Positions 6,640 through 7,263 of a stretch of 7,263 nucleotides of DNA are shown here, in pieces (within the stretch, counting starts at the first letter, position 1; each line of letters begins with the position of its first letter). Origin of the DNA: Eubacterium sp. (GTDB lineage Bacteria; Bacillota; Clostridia; Lachnospirales; Lachnospiraceae); contig JAFZXD010000182.1 in assembly GCA_017616955.1 (NCBI GenBank), forward strand, positions 1 through 7,263. Direction: 5' to 3'. The position numbers and the translations under genes are program-made. Under the pieces are notes generated by a model. The model had not been told where the DNA came from, did no database searches, and worked only from the letters and a program-made list of their open reading frames with translations.

Positions 6640-7263
6640 CTATAACTCTTCCGCAAGTATCTCTTCATCAGTTTTCAGATCAAAATCTTCAAAAAGCGCA
6701 CTGATGTATTCATCAGGATCAAACTTCTGAAGATCATCTATCTTCTCACCCACACCGATGTACTTAACCGGAACTTTAAGTTCTGACTGGACTGCAACTG
6801 CAATACCACCCTTAGCTGTTCCGTCAAGTTTGGTGAGTATGATTCCATTTATCTCTGTAACACTTGAGAACTGTCTTGCCTGCTCAAGTGCGTTCTGACC
6901 TGTTGAACCGTCAAGAACGATGAGTGTCTCAACGTAGCACTCAGGATATTCTCTGGAAATGACCCTACGCATCTTAGCGAGCTCATCCATGAGGTTCTTC
7001 TTATTATGAAGTCTTCCTGCAGTATCGATGAGTGTGATATTTGTATTACGAGCTTTTGCAGCTTTGACAGCGTCAAATACGACAGCTGAAGGATCTGCGC
7101 CTTCGCCCTGAGCTATGATATCAACTCCGGCTCTTTCTGTCCAGGTTCTAAGCTGCTCGATAGCTCCTGCTCTAAATGTATCAGCGGCGGCAACGAGAAC
7201 GGATCTTCCCTGGTTCTTATACTGTGCAGCAAGCTTTCCTATAGAAGTAGTCTTACCTACACC
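6640..7263 (-). CDS. ftsY: Signal recognition particle receptor FtsY, C-terminal GTPase part (N-terminus cut by window edge)
   Basis: The frame is open to the right edge, giving the last 207 residues; the start and the N domain lie outside. FtsY is the membrane-associated receptor that docks SRP-ribosome complexes at the translocon, with paired GTP hydrolysis with Ffh. The visible part begins inside the P-loop (GVGKTT) and runs through AADTFRAGAIEQL (G2 region), DTAGRLHNKKNLMDEL (G3), the G4 motif TKLDGTAKGG and the closing GVGEKIDDLQKFDP. That signature separates it from Ffh, which would continue into a methionine-rich M domain; here the protein ends about 30 residues later with an acidic tail (DEEILAEEL) and a TAG stop. 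DTFRAGA carries glycine where many FtsY proteins have alanine, a mild variation. The ATG at 6990 is internal and must not be taken as the start. It is the first gene of a likely ftsY-ilvA-walJ unit. Confidence 0.95.
   Translation of the reverse strand, partial: GVGKTTSIGKLAAQYKNQGRSVLVAAADTFRAGAIEQLRTWTERAGVDIIAQGEGADPSAVVFDAVKAAKARNTNITLIDTAGRLHNKKNLMDELAKMRRVISREYPECYVETLIVLDGSTGQNALEQARQFSSVTEINGIILTKLDGTAKGGIAVAVQSELKVPVKYIGVGEKIDDLQKFDPDEYISALFEDFDLKTDEEILAEEL

Noticed and set aside
5805..6704. Long 299-codon open frame on the plus strand
   Set aside because: It lies entirely opposite ilvA and the end of ftsY. Its product is rich in C, S, R and L with no domain, it starts with GTG without a good ribosome site, and the minus-strand frame has clear catalytic motifs.

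Overview
The window looks like chromosomal core DNA from a low-to-moderate GC Gram-positive bacterium of the class Clostridia, most likely family Lachnospiraceae. This rests on the style of the proteins (a compact RNase E/G, a RecO of Firmicutes type, a paired ACT/UPF0210 module, a WalJ-type metallo-hydrolase), the AGGAG-like ribosome sites and the A/T-rich intergenic DNA. It is an inference from family resemblance; no rRNA or species marker is present. There are no mobile elements, tRNAs, CRISPR arrays or phage genes.

All eight genes lie on the minus strand, so transcription runs from high to low coordinates. In order of transcription: the GTPase part of ftsY (SRP receptor, cut by the right edge); a threonine ammonia-lyase with a C-terminal ACT domain; a WalJ/YycJ-type metallo-beta-lactamase-fold hydrolase; a weak hairpin; a small free-standing ACT-domain protein; a UPF0210/PFL-family protein; a strong intrinsic terminator hairpin; an RNase E/G-family endoribonuclease; recO; a consensus-like promoter; and a lipoprotein cut by the left edge. 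Gaps inside each block are 1 to 20 bases, so ftsY-ilvA-walJ, ACT-UPF0210 and rng-recO look like co-transcribed units. No gene-free stretch is longer than 86 bases.

The genes do not form one pathway. They cover membrane-protein targeting, branched-chain amino-acid precursor supply or threonine catabolism, a conserved nuclease-like hydrolase, a probable amino-acid-responsive ACT module, RNA turnover and recombinational repair. I do not see a new multi-gene system. The points that repay a second look are: (1) the longest ATG-started frame for the RNase E/G begins inside a terminator hairpin, so its real start is almost certainly a downstream TTG or ATG; (2) rng-recO has no visible promoter after that terminator; (3) RNase E/G lacks the CPxC zinc link and RecO lacks three of its usual four zinc cysteines; (4) the lipoprotein promoter has a perfect 6+6 inverted repeat filling its -35/-10 spacer, and its -35 hexamer contains the recO stop codon.
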